A DNA stretch of 37,868 nucleotides from Desulfovibrio sp. DV (GCF_001936595.1 NZ_MLBG01000033.1:1-37868), one strand, 5' to 3'. Shown: positions 1 through 7,505, counted from the first letter of the stretch. Notes: a model not told the origin generated them from the sequence alone. Numbers and translations: made by a program.

Positions 1-37
1 ACCCAATGCCAACCACCTCCCCCCTGTCGGGGGGGGG

Positions 38-58
38 CCGGGGGGATCATCCCCCCGG
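38..58. repeat. GC-rich palindromic intergenic repeat, copy 1
   Basis: A perfect stem of CCGGGGGG and CCCCCCGG around the loop ATCAT lies just downstream of aroA. The same stem with loop ATGAT recurs at 1619-1639. The flank at about 68-82 adds a second small hairpin (CGGGGC/GCCCCG). The rest of 1-101 holds no gene I can support. Read on the minus strand, the stretch around 15-25 is purine-rich and resembles a Shine-Dalgarno sequence, so the next gene of the aromatic operon may begin just outside the window. It could act as a terminator or an mRNA-stabilising hairpin, but it has no proper T-tract. Confidence 0.6.
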
Positions 59-101
59 CGGGGTTCGGGGCAGCGCCCCGATTCTGCCTTTTCGCCTTCC
101 T

Positions 102-1442
102 CTAATCTTCGACTTCTGCATTCGCTTGGCGAATGGCTTCCCATTTTTCCCAAAAGGTCGGGAACGATTTGGCGACGCAGGCCGGGTTATCCAGGACCAC
201 GTCGATGCCGGCCAGTTCGAACAGGGCGGCGGACATGGCCAGGCGGTGGTCGTCGAAGGCGGAGAATTCCACGCGCTGGTCGGTGCGAAGCGGCCGGGGC
301 CGGATGCGCATCCCGTCGGCCAGGGTGGTGACGACCGCGCCGGCCCGGGTGCAGTTTTCGGCCACGGCCTCGATGCGATCTGATTCCTTGAGGCGCAGGT
401 GGGCCACGTTTCGGATGACGGTTTCGCCTGAGGCGAAGCAGGCGACGGCGGCCACGGTGGGCACGAGGTCCGGGCAGCGGCCCATGTCCAGTTCCTGGCC
501 GGTCAGATCGCTCGGGTGGACGGTGAGGCCGGCCTCGGAAGCTTCGATGCGCGCGCCCATCTGGGCCAGGATGTCGCGGATGGCCCGGTCGCCTTGCAGC
601 GAATCCAGGCGCAGGCCGGCCACGGTGACCGGGGCGGAGCCGATGGCCCCGGCGGCCAGGAAATACGACGCGCTCGACCAGTCGGCTTCCACGGCATAGG
701 TGCGCGGCTGGTAGCGGGCGGGCTGCATGACGAAGCGGATCTGGCCGGGCACGACGTCGGTGAGGGTGCGCCAGTCCGTGGCGGCCCAGCCGTCGGCGGT
801 GCGGGTTTCCACGGCAAAGGGCACGGAAAAATCGTCAAGCGTCGAGAGGGTGATGGCGACGTAGGGCCAGGACACGGTTTTGGTGCCGGAAATTTCAATG
901 GTCAGCGGTGCAGCGGCCAGCGGTGCGGCCAGGAGCAGGCCGGAGAGGTATTGGGAGCTGTCTTCCAGGCTGATGTGGGTGGTGCCGCCGGTGAGGCCCC
1001 GTCCGACGAGCATCATGGGCGGGCAGCCGGATTTGGCCAGGTACAGGGCTTCCAGGCCCTGGGGGAGCAGGGCGTTTATGAGTTCGCCGATGGGCCGGTC
1101 GTGCATCCGGCCGTGGCCGCGCATTTCAAACAGGCCCTTGCCGGCGGCGGCGACGGCCGTCAGCAGGCGGCAGGTGGTGCCGGATTCGCCGACGTCGAGG
1201 ATGACGGCGTCATCGGTTTCGGGATCGCCGCCCTGGGGATGGCCGGCAGTGCCGGAAACGATGATGGAGCCGTCGCTTTGGGGATGGATGTCCGCGCCCA
1301 TGGCGGCCATGCACTCCCGGGTGCGGTGGATGTCCTGGCTGTCGAGCAGGCCGGTGACGCGGCTGGTGCCGGCGGCCAGGGCGGCAGCGATGACGGCCCG
1401 GTGGGACACGGATTTTGAAGGCGGCGCGGTAATGGTCGGCAT
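102..1442 (-). CDS. aroA: 3-phosphoshikimate 1-carboxyvinyltransferase (EPSP synthase)
   Basis: Cytoplasmic enzyme that joins shikimate-3-phosphate and phosphoenolpyruvate to give EPSP, the sixth step of the shikimate pathway. The 446-residue protein has the usual length. Family signatures visible are PPSKSVSHRA at the N-terminus (shikimate-phosphate binding, canonical PGSKSxSNRA), GESGTTCR near residue 95 (canonical GNAGTxxR, here Glu-Ser replacing Asn-Ala), RLKESDRIEA and FDDHRLAM near the C-terminus. The start at 1442 follows an AGGA ribosome site and begins MPTITAPPSK; a longer frame upstream looks like translated intergenic repeat. It is the last gene seen of the aromatic operon and lies about 226 bases beyond pheA, with two repeat elements in the gap. 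The altered GESGTT loop lies by the active site and may mark a divergent EPSP synthase class. The assignment itself is secure. Confidence 0.95.
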   Translation of the reverse strand: MPTITAPPSKSVSHRAVIAAALAAGTSRVTGLLDSQDIHRTRECMAAMGADIHPQSDGSIIVSGTAGHPQGGDPETDDAVILDVGESGTTCRLLTAVAAAGKGLFEMRGHGRMHDRPIGELINALLPQGLEALYLAKSGCPPMMLVGRGLTGGTTHISLEDSSQYLSGLLLAAPLAAAPLTIEISGTKTVSWPYVAITLSTLDDFSVPFAVETRTADGWAATDWRTLTDVVPGQIRFVMQPARYQPRTYAVEADWSSASYFLAAGAIGSAPVTVAGLRLDSLQGDRAIRDILAQMGARIEASEAGLTVHPSDLTGQELDMGRCPDLVPTVAAVACFASGETVIRNVAHLRLKESDRIEAVAENCTRAGAVVTTLADGMRIRPRPLRTDQRVEFSAFDDHRLAMSAALFELAGIDVVLDNPACVAKSFPTFWEKWEAIRQANAEVED

Positions 1443-1481
1443 ATGGTCCTCGTGGGTTAGGCGATACGGGTCAGGGGGAGA

Positions 1482-1521
1482 GCCTCCGGCGGCCAAAGGG
1501 GTCTACCCCTTTGGAAACCCT
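1482..1521. repeat. Intergenic hairpin element between pheA and aroA
   Basis: The element contains a perfect 9-bp stem, CCAAAGGGG and CCCCTTTGG around TCTA, at 1493-1514. It is preceded by GCCTCCGGCGG. The same 11 bases end the window at 37858-37868, where the element is cut off, so it is probably a dispersed repeat. No T-tract follows on either strand. It lies inside the transcribed spacer of the aromatic operon, about 40 bases before the aroA start. Confidence 0.5.
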
Positions 1522-1618
1522 CTATTGGATTTGTCCTCTCTTCAATCTTTCGAAGTTCGCTCTGCGTGATCCGTCCTTTCGCATGAACCCCTTCATAAAT
1601 TTTTCCCATCCAGGGGGT

Positions 1619-1639
1619 CCGGGGGGATGATCCCCCCGG
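1619..1639. repeat. GC-rich palindromic intergenic repeat, copy 2
   Basis: It has the same stem as copy 1 at 38-58 (CCGGGGGG/CCCCCCGG), here with loop ATGAT. It sits about 30 bases downstream of the pheA stop. Both copies follow genes of the aromatic operon, and the flanking sequences differ. The spacer 1443-1668 holds this copy, the element at 1482-1521 and no supported gene. Confidence 0.6.
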
Positions 1640-1668
1640 ATTTCTTCTCTTCTTCTTACGCTTCTCTC

Positions 1669-2823
1669 TTACTCTTCCGTCTTCCCGGTCACGCCGTCGG
1701 CCAGATCCACCTGGGGGCCGGCCGGGTAGCAGCCGAGGATACGCAGACTGTGGGTGTTTTCGGTCAGCGTCGCCAGCAGTTTCTTGTATTCCTCGCGGGT
1801 CAGGTCGCATTGCAGGTCGGCGAAAAAGACGTACTGCCATTTTTCGCCCCGGATGGGCCGCGATTCGAGCTTGGTCAGGTTGATGCCTTCGCCGGCCAGA
1901 TGCGACAGCACCTGAAAGAGCGCGCCGGGCTTGTTGGGCACGGTGAAAAGGATCGAGGTCTTGTCGCGCGTCTGCTGCTTGGTGTCTTCGGGGCCGATGA
2001 TGAAAAAGCGCGTCCAGTTGTCGGGCAGGTCCTCGATGGGGCTGGCCAGGACATTGAGGTTGTGCATGGCGGCCAGGCGCAGGTGGCCGATGGAAGCGGC
2101 GTTGGGTTCGGCGGCCAGCCGGGTTGCGGCCGCGGCCGTGGAGTCGGTCGGGATGATCTTCGCCTTGGGCAGATGGGTCTTGAGCCAGGCGGCGCACTGG
2201 GCCAGGGGCTGGGGGTGCGAGTAGACGGTGTCGATAGTCTCGATGCTCGTGGCCGTGGAGAGCAGGGCGTGGCTCACGCGGCAGGTGATTTCGGCCTGGA
2301 TAAATACGTTGTAGCGCTGGAAGTTGTCCAGGCTCTGGCCGATGGTGCCTTGCAGCGAATTTTCCAGGGGCACGACGCCAAGGTCGGCCTGCTTGCCGGC
2401 CACGGCGGCAAACACGTCGCCGATGGTGGTCTGGGGCAGGAAATCCGGGGAATGGCCCAGGGCGGCCATGGCGGCGAAGTGGGAGAACGTGCCTTCGGGG
2501 CCGAGATAGCCCACCCGTTCGGGGCGCTGGAGCCGGCGGGAGGAGGATAAAATCTCGCGGTAGATGCTCAGCAGATGGCCGGCGGGCAGGGGCCCGGGGT
2601 TGGCTCCGACGAGGCGGGCCAGGACTTCCTGTTCGCGGAAGGGTTTGAAGATGGCGCTGTCGCAGCCGTCCTTGCGCCGCCCCACCTCCAGGCTCAGGGC
2701 GGCGCGTTTGTTGAGCAAGGCCAGGATGTCGTTGTCCAGGGAGTCGATGCCGTGGCGGATTTCCAGCAGGGCTTCTTCCAGGGAACCCGGGGGCGCGATG
2801 GTGTCGGGGCTGTCCGGGTTCAT
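1669..2823 (-). CDS. pheA: Bifunctional chorismate mutase / prephenate dehydratase
   Basis: It converts chorismate to prephenate and then to phenylpyruvate, the committed branch to phenylalanine. The 384-residue protein shows three parts. An AroQ-type chorismate mutase lies at about residues 12-100 (IDSLDNDILALLNKRAALSL). The prephenate dehydratase lies at about 105-285 (starts RVGYLGPEGTFSHFAA). A C-terminal ACT domain lies at about 290-365, with GALF and ESRP, the motif pair that binds phenylalanine in this family. Feedback inhibition by phenylalanine is therefore likely. The start at 2823 follows AAGGA and begins MNPDSP. It is one base from the end of the upstream DHQ synthase gene, which suggests translational coupling. 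Confidence 0.95.
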   Translation of the reverse strand: MNPDSPDTIAPPGSLEEALLEIRHGIDSLDNDILALLNKRAALSLEVGRRKDGCDSAIFKPFREQEVLARLVGANPGPLPAGHLLSIYREILSSSRRLQRPERVGYLGPEGTFSHFAAMAALGHSPDFLPQTTIGDVFAAVAGKQADLGVVPLENSLQGTIGQSLDNFQRYNVFIQAEITCRVSHALLSTATSIETIDTVYSHPQPLAQCAAWLKTHLPKAKIIPTDSTAAAATRLAAEPNAASIGHLRLAAMHNLNVLASPIEDLPDNWTRFFIIGPEDTKQQTRDKTSILFTVPNKPGALFQVLSHLAGEGINLTKLESRPIRGEKWQYVFFADLQCDLTREEYKKLLATLTENTHSLRILGCYPAGPQVDLADGVTGKTEE

Positions 2824-2824
2824 A

Positions 2825-3799
2825 TCATCCTTCCTTGATGTCTTCGGCGATGCGCATGCCGAAGTGGCGGCCGGCCACGTCGGTGGCAACCAGCACCCGG
2901 TCGCCAACGGCCAGGGTCACGACACTGACGGGTTTGCCTTCGGGGGTGACCACGCGGATGGTCTCGGCGTTTTGCAGGAAGACCTTGCCTTCCTTGCCCG
3001 CGACCTCGGCGGTTATAAGCAGCATGGGCCGGATTTCGGTTTTGACCCGGCCGACCACGGCGGTCTTGGTGGCACCGGTGTGCGAGACGATGAGCACTTC
3101 CGAACCCGAGGCCAGTTCTTCCAGATAGCGGGTCTTGTCGCCGGGCATCTGGCAGTAGGCGTGGACCGCGCCGGCATTGATGCGAAAGGGCCGGGCCGCG
3201 ACGTAGGGGTTGGACTCGGTCTCGGCATTGACCAGGAAGGTGAAGGCCGAGGAATTGCCGACGAGCATCCCCTCGCCGGTCTTTAAGATGCTTGTCGTGT
3301 CCACGCAGACCCGGTGGCCAAGGCCTGCGTGTTCAATTTTGGTGATGGTGGCCGTGGCGAGGTCCATGGTGCCCTGGGAGAGTTTCAGTTCGTTGACGAT
3401 GGTTTTGAGGTCGCACACGGCTTCGGGGGTGATGAGCAGCTTGTCCGCCCCGCGCTCCAGGACCCCGGCGGCCAGCCGCGCCCGGTCCAGGCTTTCGCAC
3501 TCAAGCCCCAGGCCCTCGGTGCAGGCCAGGATGTTTTCCACCGGAATGATCTCCCAACCCTTGGCCAGGAAGGTCGGCCGACACGCGTTGAGCGATTCGA
3601 TGGCCGTTCCCTCGTCGTCCTTGCAGCAGATGGGGATCAGCTCGAACTCCTCGGGCGTCATCACCTTGGTGCGCCCCAGGGCCAGAATGCTGTCGGCATC
3701 GGCTGCCTCGGCCACGAAGCCGTCCACGCCGGATTCGAGGCCAAGGGTGACGATATTTTTGTCGAAGGGAACGACCTTGAGCCATATTTCCTTGGTCAT
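2825..3799 (-). CDS. aroB': 3-dehydroquinate synthase II (archaeal type)
   Basis: The family converts 2-amino-3,7-dideoxy-threo-hept-6-ulosonate to 3-dehydroquinate by NAD-dependent oxidative deamination and cyclisation. It replaces the classical AroB. The 324-residue protein starts MTKEIWLKVVPFDK and matches the archaeal-type enzyme in length and pattern, for example SGVDGFVAE near the N-terminus and KTAVVGRVKTEIRPMLLI in the last third. It has no similarity in pattern to the sugar-phosphate cyclase AroB. The GAAGGA ribosome site lies inside the end of the preceding ADH synthase gene, and the two genes are 3 bases apart. The neighbouring ADH synthase supplies its substrate, which strongly supports the function. 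Confidence 0.93.
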   Translation of the reverse strand: MTKEIWLKVVPFDKNIVTLGLESGVDGFVAEAADADSILALGRTKVMTPEEFELIPICCKDDEGTAIESLNACRPTFLAKGWEIIPVENILACTEGLGLECESLDRARLAAGVLERGADKLLITPEAVCDLKTIVNELKLSQGTMDLATATITKIEHAGLGHRVCVDTTSILKTGEGMLVGNSSAFTFLVNAETESNPYVAARPFRINAGAVHAYCQMPGDKTRYLEELASGSEVLIVSHTGATKTAVVGRVKTEIRPMLLITAEVAGKEGKVFLQNAETIRVVTPEGKPVSVVTLAVGDRVLVATDVAGRHFGMRIAEDIKEG

Positions 3800-3802
3800 G
3801 AC

Positions 3803-4600
3803 CTAATCCTTCAGAAGTTCGAGGGCCTGATCCACTTCCCAATCGAGGTGGACGATGCCGTGCAGGGCCTGGACCATGCGGGCCGGCTGGGCGTGCTGGA
3901 AGATGTTGCGGCCAATGGACAGACCCGAACCGCCGGCCTGGATGGAATCGTGGGCCATTTGCAGCAGATCGCGGTCGTTGTCCATTTTGGCGCCGCCGGC
4001 AATGACCACCGGGATGCAGCAGGCATCGGTCACCCGGGAGAAGGATTCGATGTCGCCGGTGTAGGGCACCTTGACCACATCGGCCCCGAGTTCCGTGCCG
4101 ACCCGGGCGCAGTGGGCCACCACTTCGGCGTCGTACTCGTTTTTGACCTTGGGGCCTCGGGCGTAGACCATGGCCAGGACCGGCATACCCCATTCGGCCG
4201 CCCGGGAAGTGGTTTCGCCGAGGTGGGCCAGCATGTCGCGCTCGGTCTCATCGCCGAGGTTGACGTGCAGCGACACGGCATCGGCTCCGAGCTTGATGGC
4301 GTCCTCGACGGTGCCGACCAGGGTCTTGGCGTTGGGGTAGGGCGAGAGGCTGGTGGAGGCGGACAGGTGGATGATGAGGCCCACGTCGCGGCCGCGGCCG
4401 CGATGGGAACAGCGGGGCAGGCCCTTGTGCATGAGCACGGCGTTGGCGCCGCCTTCGGCCACCTGGTTGACGGCGTCGCGCATGTCGATCAACCCGGATA
4501 TGGGGCCGACAGTCACGCCATGGTCCATGGGGACGATGATGGCGCGATGGGTGTTGCGATTGAAAATGCGTTCGAGGCGGACGGCTTTTCCAAGCAGCAT
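3803..4600 (-). CDS. aroA': 2-amino-3,7-dideoxy-D-threo-hept-6-ulosonate (ADH) synthase, class I aldolase family
   Basis: First enzyme of the alternative shikimate entry. It joins an aspartate-derived semialdehyde and a 6-deoxy-5-ketofructose phosphate through a Schiff base. The 265-residue protein belongs to the DhnA/FbaB class I aldolase family. [10 protein letters not shown] near residue 25 and [11 protein letters not shown] near residue 180 are the family signatures, and the lysine of KVPYTGD is the expected Schiff-base residue. The start at 4600 begins [13 protein letters not shown] after an AGGAG site. By itself it could be read as a fructose-bisphosphate aldolase. The adjacent DHQ synthase II and aromatic genes favour ADH synthase. 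It is the first enzyme gene of the operon, downstream of the leader at 4655-4799. Confidence 0.9.
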   Translation of the reverse strand: MLLGKAVRLERIFNRNTHRAIIVPMDHGVTVGPISGLIDMRDAVNQVAEGGANAVLMHKGLPRCSHRGRGRDVGLIIHLSASTSLSPYPNAKTLVGTVEDAIKLGADAVSLHVNLGDETERDMLAHLGETTSRAAEWGMPVLAMVYARGPKVKNEYDAEVVAHCARVGTELGADVVKVPYTGDIESFSRVTDACCIPVVIAGGAKMDNDRDLLQMAHDSIQAGGSGLSIGRNIFQHAQPARMVQALHGIVHLDWEVDQALELLKD

Positions 4601-4654
4601 GGCGATCTCCTGTGGTTTGGCCCTCCCGGCTGCGGACGCCGGCGACATGATAAT

Positions 4655-4687
4655 AAAAAAGGGCCGCCGGCTTGATGCCCGCGGCCC
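4655..4687 (-). terminator. Attenuator terminator of the aromatic operon
   Basis: Read on the minus strand, GGGCCGC and GCGGCCC form a perfect 7-bp stem (4681-4687 with 4661-4667). Inside it a further GGC/GCC stem closes over ATCAA. Six T residues follow (4660-4655), then ATTA. It lies between the leader peptide stop and the ADH synthase start, inside the transcribed leader, so it would stop transcription before the structural genes. Its 5' arm is also used by the alternative pairing at 4677-4742. Confidence 0.85.
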
Positions 4688-4742
4688 TGGAGTGGCTCGT
4701 TGCGGTTGACTAGTTCGACCGCACCCCCCCCAGACCACGGGC
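4677..4742 (-). promoter_or_regulatory. Predicted antiterminator pairing
   Basis: On the minus strand, 4742-4730 reads GCCCGTGGTCTGG and 4690-4677 reads CCAGGGCCGCGGGC. They pair over 13 positions, including two G-U wobbles and one bulged base. The downstream arm contains the whole 5' arm of the terminator, so the two structures exclude each other. The upstream arm lies in the leader codons directly after the aromatic run. A ribosome paused early in that run leaves the arm free, and one that moves past covers it. A small hairpin TGCGGT/ACCGCA flanks the leader stop codon. The fold was worked out by eye; no energies were calculated. Confidence 0.7.
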
Positions 4743-4799
4743 GTGGCTAAACCAGAACCAAAAGTAGAACCCGGAGGTCAGATTACGGAGGGTTTGCAT
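4710..4799 (-). CDS. Aromatic leader peptide (29 residues)
   Basis: This short frame, not previously called, starts ATG at 4799 and stops TAG at 4710. It starts [10 protein letters not shown]. Residues 11-17 are Phe-Tyr-Phe-Trp-Phe-Trp-Phe, so seven consecutive codons call for all three aromatic amino acids. Such runs are the hallmark of attenuator leader peptides, for example those of trp and phe operons. It lies directly upstream of a terminator and of the aromatic operon on the same strand. The weak point is translation initiation: no good ribosome site precedes the ATG. A TTG two codons earlier, or leaderless translation, are alternatives. The peptide itself probably has no function beyond ribosome positioning. 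Confidence 0.85.
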   Translation of the reverse strand: MQTLRNLTSGFYFWFWFSHARGLGGVRSN

Positions 4800-4807
4800 G
4801 GGCAATA

Positions 4808-4837
4808 CGGGTACTTGTCCGCGTCCTGTCCTGTCAA
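4808..4837 (-). promoter_or_regulatory. Weak candidate promoter for the aromatic operon
   Basis: TTGACA at 4837-4832 is a perfect -35 hexamer overlapping the metE stop codon. At 18 bases spacing the -10 would be TACCCG, which is poor. If used, transcription would start within a few bases of the leader ATG, giving an almost leaderless message. The operon may instead be read through from metE or use a promoter inside the metE end. Confidence 0.3.
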
Positions 4838-7155
4838 GCGGTTTTTTTGCATCCGGTTTGGGCCGGCAATCCGGCCCGCACCTGCCGGGCCGCTTCGACC
4901 AGATTGGCCAGGGCGGCGGTCACCTCGTCCCAGGTGCGGGTTTTGAGCCCGCAGTCCGGGTTGGCCCACAGGCGCGTCGGGTCGATGACGGCAGCGGCCC
5001 GCGTCAGCAGGTCGGCCATCTCGGCCACCGAGGGCACGCGCGGGCTGTGGATGTCATAGAGCCCCGGACCGATTTCGTTGGGATAGCCGTCCCGGGCAAA
5101 GGCGGTAAGCGGCTCCATGCGGCTGCGGCTGGCCTCGATGCTCAAGACGTCGGCGTCCATGGCGGCAATGGCCGGGACGATGTCGCCGAAATCGGCATAG
5201 CACATGTGGGTATGGATTTGGGTTTCGGCCTTGGCCACGGCGGCGCTTAGGCGAAAATCATCCACGGCCAGGGCCAGGGCGGCCTCCCAGTCGCGCCGGC
5301 GAAGCGGCAGCCCCTCGCGCAGGCCCGGTTCGTCGATCTGGATGGCCCGGATGCCGGCGGCTTCGAGGTCGGCCACCTCGTCGCGGATGGCCAGGGCGAT
5401 CTGGCGGCGGGTCACTTCCCGCGGCTGGTCGTCGCGCACAAAGCTCCAGGCCAGGATGGTGGACGGGCCGGTCAGCATCCCCTTGACCGGTTTGGGCGTG
5501 AGTGACTGGGCGTAAACGGCCAGGGCAACGGTCATGGGGCCGGGGCGGGACACGTCGCCGTAAATCACCGGCGGCTTGACGCAGCGCGTGCCGTAGCTTT
5601 GCACCCAGCCGTTTCGGGTGAAGCAGAATCCGTCGAGCATCTCCCCGAAAAACTCCACCATGTCGTTGCGTTCCGGTTCGCCGTGGACCAGCACGTCAAG
5701 CCCGAGCGCCTCCTGCCGGGCGATGGCGTCGGCCACGCCGGCCTTTACAAAAGCGTCGTAGGCTCTGGCGTCGAGTTGCCCCTGGCGAAAGCGGCGTCTG
5801 GTCTGGCGGATTTCCGGGGTCTGGGGGAAGGAGCCGATGGTGGTGGTCGGCAGCAGGGGCAGACCCAAAGCGGCCCGCTGTTGTCCGGCCCGGACGGCAT
5901 AGGGGGCCGGACGGTGGAACATGTCCACGGTGATGTCGGCCACGCGGCTGCGCACGGCCGGGTTGGCCAGCCGGGGGCTTTTGCGGCGCGACTCCCAGGC
6001 GGCCCGGTTGGCGGCCAGGGCCTCGGCCACGTCCGGACGGTCAGCGCCGCCCGGGGCGGCGGCGTCGGCCAACAGGCGCACCTCGCGGCATTTCTGCACG
6101 GCAACGGCCATCCACGACTTGATTTCCGGGTCAAGTTCGGTCTCGGCGTCGAGATTGACCGGACAGTGGAGCAGGGAGCACGACGGGGCGAGCATGAGCC
6201 GGTCGGCCCCGAGATGGCTGGCGGCCAGCCCGATGCGGGCCAGGGCGGCGGCAGCGTCCACCCGCCAGATGTTGCGGCCGTCGACCAGCCCCAGGGACAG
6301 GGCGGTGTCCGGGGCCAGGGACTTGGCCACCAGGGCAAGCTGGGTGGGGTCGCGCACCAGATCGACATGCAGGGCGGCCAGGGGCAGGTCCCGGGTAAAG
6401 GCCAGATTGTGGGCGATGCTGCCAAAGGGCGCGGCCAGCATCAGTCTGGCCGGGCCGGCCGCCTCGGCCAGGGCGGCATAGGTCCGGCGGAAGGGGGCGA
6501 GCAGATCGGCCGGCAGATCCTGGCACAGGACCGGCTCGTCGAGTTCGATCCAGGGACAGGTTTCGGCCAGCCGGGCCAGCAGGTCGCAGTAGGCCGGCAG
6601 GAGCCGGGGCAGCAGGGTCAGCCGGTCAAAGGGTTCGCCGGCGCAGGAGCCAAGCAGCAGGAAGGTGGCGGGACCTGGCAGCACGGCCTTGGCCGCAAAG
6701 CCGGCCGTGCGGGCCTCGGCCGCCTGCCGGAGGATGGCGTCGCCGGCCAGGGCAAAGGTCTGGTCGGGCTCAAATTCCGGGACGAGGTAGTGGTAGTTGG
6801 TGTCAAACCACTTGGTCATCTCAAGGGCCGTGACGTCGCCCCGGGCGTCCTGGCCGCCCCGGGCCATGCGGCAGTAACGATCGAGGTCCACCGGCCCGCC
6901 GGTCTGGCCGTAGCGCCGGGGCACCACGCCAAAGAGCACGGCGGCGTCGAGCATGTGGTCGTAGAGCGAGAAATCGCCCACCGGCACGAGGTCGATGCCT
7001 GCGTCGCGCTGGACGGCCCAGTGGGCAAGGCGCAGGGCTTGGGCGGTGCGGTGGAGCTCGCCTGGGGAGACGCTGCCGGCAAAAAAGCCTTCCAGCGCGG
7101 TCTTGAGTTCGCGGGCCGGCCCCATGCGGGGAAAGCCCAGGGAATGGGTAAGCAT
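4834..7155 (-). CDS. metE: Cobalamin-independent methionine synthase
   Basis: It transfers a methyl group from 5-methyltetrahydropteroyl-polyglutamate to homocysteine. The 773-residue length is normal for MetE. The N-terminal half is the duplicated barrel, starting MLTHSLGFPRMGPARELK. The C-terminal catalytic barrel has TTTIGSFPQT and LVHGEPERNDMVEFFGEML. The zinc ligands are visible in order as HTHMC (about residue 650), the glutamate of SIEAS about 22 residues on, and the cysteine of NPDCGLKTR near residue 734. The start at 7155 is preceded by a strong AGGAGG. A cobalamin riboswitch and terminator lie upstream, so expression should fall when B12 is plentiful and a B12-dependent MetH can take over. 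No separate terminator is seen after the gene; the aromatic attenuator follows it directly. Confidence 0.97.
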   Translation of the reverse strand: MLTHSLGFPRMGPARELKTALEGFFAGSVSPGELHRTAQALRLAHWAVQRDAGIDLVPVGDFSLYDHMLDAAVLFGVVPRRYGQTGGPVDLDRYCRMARGGQDARGDVTALEMTKWFDTNYHYLVPEFEPDQTFALAGDAILRQAAEARTAGFAAKAVLPGPATFLLLGSCAGEPFDRLTLLPRLLPAYCDLLARLAETCPWIELDEPVLCQDLPADLLAPFRRTYAALAEAAGPARLMLAAPFGSIAHNLAFTRDLPLAALHVDLVRDPTQLALVAKSLAPDTALSLGLVDGRNIWRVDAAAALARIGLAASHLGADRLMLAPSCSLLHCPVNLDAETELDPEIKSWMAVAVQKCREVRLLADAAAPGGADRPDVAEALAANRAAWESRRKSPRLANPAVRSRVADITVDMFHRPAPYAVRAGQQRAALGLPLLPTTTIGSFPQTPEIRQTRRRFRQGQLDARAYDAFVKAGVADAIARQEALGLDVLVHGEPERNDMVEFFGEMLDGFCFTRNGWVQSYGTRCVKPPVIYGDVSRPGPMTVALAVYAQSLTPKPVKGMLTGPSTILAWSFVRDDQPREVTRRQIALAIRDEVADLEAAGIRAIQIDEPGLREGLPLRRRDWEAALALAVDDFRLSAAVAKAETQIHTHMCYADFGDIVPAIAAMDADVLSIEASRSRMEPLTAFARDGYPNEIGPGLYDIHSPRVPSVAEMADLLTRAAAVIDPTRLWANPDCGLKTRTWDEVTAALANLVEAARQVRAGLPAQTGCKKTA

Positions 7156-7228
7156 GTACCATCCTCCTAAAATGCCCGAAGGCGTTTGGTGCGGAGGTCG
7201 ACATGCCCCGGGATCGGGGTGGGAGCGC

Positions 7229-7264
7229 GAAAAAAGAAGACCCGTTCCCAAGGTGGGGAACGGG
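7229..7264 (-). terminator. Riboswitch-controlled terminator before metE
   Basis: On the minus strand, CCCGTTCCC and GGGAACGGG form a 9-bp stem around CACCTT, followed by TCTTCTTTTTTC. It lies between the cobalamin aptamer and the metE ribosome site, as expected for transcriptional control by the riboswitch. Confidence 0.85.
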
Positions 7265-7349
7265 CGCGGGTGCAGCACGGAAGGACGCGCCAAAGCGGTT
7301 CCCGTCGCTGGTACTCCGGCCCATGTCGCGAGGCCCGAATGCCGACCGT

Positions 7350-7505
7350 TTTCGAGGCGTCTTCTGGCTTACGGGGCTGGTCGTTAGACCGTGGCCTGTG
7401 GCCGCGTCCTTCCCGGGAAACCCCAGTGGACGATGGCCGGCTGACCCCGAATACAGCAGCGCGACTGCGACGGATTCCCACCGTCTTCCGTTTCTCGAAA
7501 GGTCC
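7350..7505 (-). promoter_or_regulatory. Cobalamin (adenosylcobalamin-type) riboswitch
   Basis: Conserved blocks of the cobalamin aptamer appear in the expected order on the minus strand. They are GGTGGGAATCCGTCGCAGTC (near 7480-7460), CCACTG (7429-7424), GGGAAGG (7414-7408) and the B12 box AGCCAGAAGACGCC (7369-7356). The outer boundaries are approximate. A terminator and metE follow, which is the classic arrangement in which bound cobalamin shuts off B12-independent methionine synthase. Confidence 0.93.

Noticed and set aside
4860-4877. Hairpin GGGCCGG/CCGGCCC near the 3' end of metE
   Set aside because: It lies inside the metE coding region and has no T-tract in the direction of transcription, so I do not call it a terminator.
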